This document shows positions 59,874 through 64,000 of a stretch of DNA of 64,000 bases, in pieces. The DNA lies in the NCBI GenBank assembly GCA_965240325.2, contig OZ251246.1, positions 248,001-312,000 on the forward strand, in the 5' to 3' direction. Source of the DNA: Rebecca billardiae RCC1528. Its lineage: Eukaryota; Haptophyta. Positions within the stretch are counted from its first letter, which is position 1, and each line of letters begins with the position of its first letter. The notes beneath the pieces were generated by a model, which saw only the letters and a list, made by a program, of their open reading frames with translations, was not told the DNA's origin and made no database searches. The position numbers and the translations under genes were made by a program.

Positions 59874-61927
59874 ATGGCCTCCCCCGCCCACCGCCACGTG
59901 CGGGTGGCGCCGGAGGAGGGCCTGCAGGCCGAGAGCCCGCCCGCGCCCGGTCGTGCTGCGGCGCCAGCCACGTCGCCGAGCGCGCCACCATCGCTCCTCT
60001 CCTCGCTCAGGACCGCGCACGCGCGCGTGGCAGCGTGGGTACGCGCCGCGAGCCGTGTGCTCCTCAACCCGTCCCGGCGAATCCTGCTCCTCTCGCAGCT
60101 CGCGCTCGTGGCCCTGCTGTACGGCGGCACGTTCATCGGCATGGTCGTCACGATGCGCGACGAGGTGAGCGTGTTGTCCTACGAGCCGGCGCGGCGCGTC
60201 CTCACCGAGCGCGCGGAGGACGGCGGCGAGCGAGCGATTCGTATCGATCTCAGAGCGTGCGATCTCCTCGTCACGCGCGTGCGCGGCGACGGCGTGCAGC
60301 TGTTCGAGACGACGCTGCCGCTGCCCTTCGCCAACCACAGCGCGACCGAGCACGTCTCGCTGCACGACACGGGCGGCTGCCTCGTCGCCACGTGCGTCGG
60401 CCCTGCCGGCGACAAGCGAACGAAAACCAGCGTTCCGCTCGCTGGCGTGAGCGCGCGGCTCGAGATCGGATCTGAGCTGCGCGTGCTCTGGACGGAGGTG
60501 CGCTCGACGGCAGCGGCGCGCTCGTCCATCCTCATCGACGGCGCGCCGCTCGGCGCCGAGCTCAGCCTGCTCGGCAGCCAGCTGCTCGCGCGCGTGCGCT
60601 CAGTGCGCGTGAACGCACTCCGGGCGACGCTGCGCGCTGGGCTGCTCGAGCTCACGCGCGTGGACGCGCCGTACATGCAGATCTCGGCCGGCGCGGCGGG
60701 CGTGTCGGTGCAGCTGCACGACTCGGCCCGGCTCACCCTGCGGGGCGAGAACGGCGCCAGCGTGCTCTCGCGCCTCTGCCTCTCCGACGCGGACGGCGCG
60801 CCGGCCGCGCCGACCGCGGGCGACCTTGAAGAGGTGGCTGAGGATTTGGAGAAGGGATTGAATTCTTTTTCGGCCGAGTTTTACCTCGGGATGGGCGGGC
60901 CCGCGTACGCCGGCGGCGAGAACGCGAGCAGCGCGCCGGCGCAGCTGATCGAGCTGACGCGCGGCGACGCGGACGGCGCGCTCGGCGCGCTCTTCGTCGC
61001 CCACGGCGTGAGCCACTCGGAGCGCGACGCAGCCAACACTCTCGATAGAACGCGCGGCGCGCGCATGGCGGTCGAGCCGCGCTTCGCCGCGTGGGCGGCG
61101 AGGCAGTTTGAGGCCGGGATGTACCTCCTGCGGCTGCGCGTGGTGGGCGTGGGGCTGGACGAGACGACGCTCGGCGCCGCGCCCGGCTCGAGCCCGCGCG
61201 ACGAGCTCGAGTTCGTCTACTCCGCTTTCGGGCCGGTACTTATATGGCACCCACTCGACTTGCTATGGCTCTCGACTTACTCACTTAGTGGCGAGCAGGT
61301 AGTGAGGGGTACGGCGATGCTCGAGGCGGCGGAGTGCGTGCCGTTCGGCGGCGGGCGGCGGGGTCAGCGCGACGTGTGCGCGCTCGACGAGCCCACGCCG
61401 TCGCGCCCCGAGCCCACGGCCGTCGGCGCCATCCATGCTGCCCTTTGGCACGCGCTACCGACTGCGGCCACCGCCGGCGCGACGGGCGAAGCACTTTCGT
61501 CCGACGGCGGCACCGGCAGCGCGTCGAGCTACGCTGCGCTGTACGCGGTGCTGGGCAACCCGCTGAGCGTGCGGCCTCTCGAGAGCCTCTCCTCCGCGCC
61601 GCCCTCCTCGCCCGCGCCGATGCTCCTGCACTTCGAGCCCTCGATCGACCCAGCAGATGTCTCGCTGCCGAGCGAGCCGATCATCGGACGCGCGGCGCCG
61701 GTTCTGATGACCGAGCGCGAATGGGCGGCGGTGGCGCTGTACCTGCTGATCCAGCTGCTGGGCGTGAGCGCGACGAGCACGCTGCTCGTGCGCACGTACT
61801 TTGTGAAGCAGCGCGCCGTGAACATGGCGCACTGCTCGCGCCTCTTCCCCAAGGTGCACATGCTGATGATGAGTGGCGGCGGCGGCGGGGATGGCGGGGA
61901 TGGCGGCGGTGGCGGCGGCGGCGAGGA

Positions 61928-61968
<41 letters not shown>

Positions 61969-63480
61969 GCGTCGATGCCGGCGGCAGCGTTGATGGTGGC
62001 GGTGCTGTCGGCGGCGGTGGCGCGGCGTGGCCGGGGGCGGAGACCAAGGGCGGCGGCGGCGTCCGCGGCCGTGCGTCCGAGGGCGCAACCTCGACGATGC
62101 GCGTCGAGCCGGATGACGAGCGCGACCTGGGGATGGTGATCGACGGTCGGTCTGTTCCGGCGCTCCGGCGCGCGTTCCAAAACCCCCACATGTCCGGGCG
62201 CGCGCGCTTCCGGGTGCTCGAGGACTCGATCGGGCTCTCGGTGAACATTTTTAAGATGATTGACGTGTTCGTGTTGCAGCGGCTGCTGCCGAGAGACTCG
62301 ACGGACTCGCTGCCGTTCGCACTCAGCACCGTCGCCGTGCACTACGCGTGCACGCTCGTTGTCGTCGTGCTTCCATGGTTCACCGCGTGGCTCTCGAGCC
62401 GCTCGACGATCGCCGCGCGCGCCGGCTGCGCATGGCCGGAGGAGCTGCGCGGCAGCTGTCCGCGCGCGCCCGAGTACGCACCCAGCGTACTGCCCACCGC
62501 GCTGGCGCTGGGGTTCGTAGCCTTCATGGGCGTGTACGCCTCCCTCGAGTGTACGCGCGACGCGGCGCGCTCCGCCCCAACGCGAGCGCTCGCCGGCCGC
62601 GCGGCCGCGCGGGGCGCCGCGCCGATTCACACGGCGCGCGCGCGCTCCGCCCGCGGCGCCCCGGCCTCTCGCAGACCTGTGCCGCCGGCTGGACGAGCTC
62701 AGTGCCGGCGCGCTTGCCGAGGGCGAGGTGGCAATCAACCGCTTCCGTGCGCTCATCCTGCGCATCAAGTGCTCCGTCCTCTTCCGCCGCGTCTTCTACG
62801 CCCAGCTGCTGCTCCTCACCGTGGGCGGGCTGTGGTGGACGCAGCACGCGCTCATGTACCTACTCCTACTGGCGTGCGTGATGCCGCAGCGCGTGGTGCC
62901 TGTGGTGCTCGCGCTCGCCTCGATCGTCATCAACGCGCGGCTCACCTACGGCTCGCTCCTGCGCGCGCACAACGCGCTCAACAGGCGGCTCAAGGGCCTC
63001 CGGGACACGGCGGTCACGCGCTCGGACGAGATGGAGTCGGCGGTCGAGGCGGTGCTCATGCGGTTTGGGTTCGACAAGGTGCAGATCATGCTGATCATCG
63101 TCGTCTACTCGATCGCCTTCGCCGCGTGCGTCGCGTTCCTCTTCCTCAGCGTCTCGCTCTTTGTCGGTCCAGAAGGGTATATCTCGACGCTCGTCTCGTC
63201 AGCCATCGCCCTGTCCTCCGCCTTCCGCTCCCTGAGCTCGGCGACGGGGAGCGAGGTGTCGGCAGCCATGCTGGATAACCTGAAGACGGAGGCCGCGGTG
63301 CAGGGCGAGCTGGGCGAGCTGCTCGAGGCGTCCAACATGGCGCGCGAGCTGGGTATGGGGGTCGAGGACGCCGCCGGGGAGGAGGACGTGGCCGTCGCGG
63401 TGCAGCGCGCGACGTCGCTCGGCGCGCCGGTCAGAGCCCTGAGCGGCGAGATCAGCAGAGTGCTGGCGGCGGACCAGTAG
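59874..63480 (+). CDS. Large multi-pass membrane protein, two exons, function unknown
   Basis: Exon 1 (59874-62550) and exon 2 (62675-63480) are joined by a 124-nt GT-AG intron with acceptor CCTCTCGCAG. The splice is in phase and gives MGVYASLE-Y-LCRRLDELSA, about 1160 residues. Residues 70-93 form the first membrane helix (ILLLSQLALVALLYGGTFIG). A lumenal domain of about 520 residues follows, rich in short beta-like strands, with NHS and NAS glycosylation sites. A second helix is at about 619-642 (AAVALYLLIQLLGVSATS), then a Gly-rich linker (667-735), two helices at about 819-892, and after the intron more (FYAQLLLLTVGGLWW; VQIMLIIVVYSIAFAACVAF). No family is recognised. Without splicing, the frame continues into Arg-rich nonsense, which supports the intron. 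Confidence 0.7.
62551..62674 (+). other. Intron of the large membrane-protein gene
   Basis: Donor GTACGC after CTCGAGT; acceptor CCGGCCTCTCGCAG; phase 1. It restores a hydrophobic, membrane-type reading frame in exon 2. Confidence 0.8.
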
Positions 63481-64000
63481 CCGTGATGACGACAGCAGGC
63501 TGGCCACAGGGTCTGACCGAGTCGGGGCTCGTCGCGGCAATGAGGCGCGGCTACGACTGCGGCCCGGCCGGACCGTGGGTGCTGCGCCGGCCGCGAAGGT
63601 CCGTCCACTCGTCCCGCGAGCCGCGACATGGGCATCATGGGGCATGGCACGGCATCGGATATATCATAATCGTCATTATCGCAGCGACGACGCGCAGTAG
63701 GTCGCAGCAGTCGTCGACGTCGAGTACGTCTACTTATGAGGATGACGATCGACTGCTAGTTACTCTCTCTCGCGTCTCTCTCTCTCTCGTAAAGCTCTCT
63801 CTCGCTGCTCTCTGAGTACAGCCTACTGTAGCAAGGGTGTCCAGGGTCCGCAACAGCCAGTGCGCAGCGCGGCAGAGGCTGTGACATCGCGAGGTCGCCG
63901 CTCGCCAGTGGGACTCGCCCGCCCGCCGCCGTGCACGGCGGCCGAGCCGCTCGCGCCGTGCGCTCCTGCGGCCGTCGGATCGGGCTGCGTAGGCGGCGCG
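63481..64000. other. 3' flank and intergenic DNA to the window end
   Basis: Probable 3' UTR of the membrane-protein gene, then short CT-rich tracts around 63763-63812. No gene is seen. Confidence 0.5.

Noticed and set aside
58977-60365. A 462-residue minus-strand frame overlapping the PQ-loop and membrane-protein genes
   Set aside because: Low-complexity Arg/Ala text; the PQ-loop motifs are in a different minus frame.

Overview
The window looks like nuclear DNA of a GC-rich unicellular alga. I infer a haptophyte- or stramenopile-type alga with a secondary plastid, but no rRNA or organellar marker fixes the lineage. The grounds are monocistronic genes separated by repeat-rich DNA, short GT-AG introns (96-166 nt), long (CT)n and (TA)n microsatellites, a Ty1/Copia retrotransposon, several DNA transposons with target-site duplications, and proteins of eukaryotic families: AP2 domain, KHGGG zinc finger, PQ-loop, HOOKLESS1-like acetyltransferase, STIMATE-like membrane protein, and actin.

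Layout. 1-4.4 kb: tail of a possible gene, then a small cluster of two secreted-type sulfotransferase paralogs (minus strand) around a glycosyltransferase-like gene (plus strand). The glycosyltransferase and the first sulfotransferase are head to head with only 48 bp between their start codons. 4.5-5.4 kb: a foldback element built almost entirely from TGGTACA/TGTACCA words. 5.7-23.1 kb: a nest of mobile DNA. A 1341-bp element with a 4-bp target duplication (family A) is split by a 16,082-bp insertion bounded by a TA duplication. That insertion is one 794-bp element (B), three head-to-tail copies of a 4832-bp Tc1/mariner/IS630-type transposon (C), then an identical second B. Each C carries an intact 433-residue transposase gene and a seven-copy 417-bp satellite that runs to the end of the element. 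An uninterrupted copy of A at 52.0-53.4 kb proves the nesting to the base.

23.1-26.6 kb: intergenic DNA, a frame-disrupted locus and a low-GC stretch. 26.6-34.0 kb: a complete Ty1/Copia element on the minus strand with apparently identical 718-bp LTRs and a CCCAAAC slippery heptamer just before the gag stop. 34.5-38.8 kb: a STIMATE-like membrane protein gene, a 1076-bp foldback element with 442-bp arms and a 5-bp duplication 60 bp upstream of it, a 25-bp minisatellite, microsatellites and a Tourist-like MITE. 39.9-51.6 kb, the main genic part: a coiled-coil protein, a two-exon gene of unknown function, a KHGGG zinc-finger gene, a HOOKLESS1-like acetyltransferase divergent from a SpoU/TrmH 2'-O-methyltransferase, and a gene fusing a signal-anchored N-terminal region to a full-length actin whose nucleotide-site residues are changed. 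52-64 kb: element A copy 2, inverted repeats, an AP2-domain gene, and a head-to-head pair (52 bp apart) of a PQ-loop protein and a roughly 1160-residue multi-pass membrane protein.

The genes do not form one pathway. The sulfotransferase/glycosyltransferase trio could act together on surface or secreted glycans. The most unusual items are the membrane-anchored actin fusion and the tandem satellite-bearing transposon array. All gene models were read by eye without transcripts, so terminal exons are the least certain parts.
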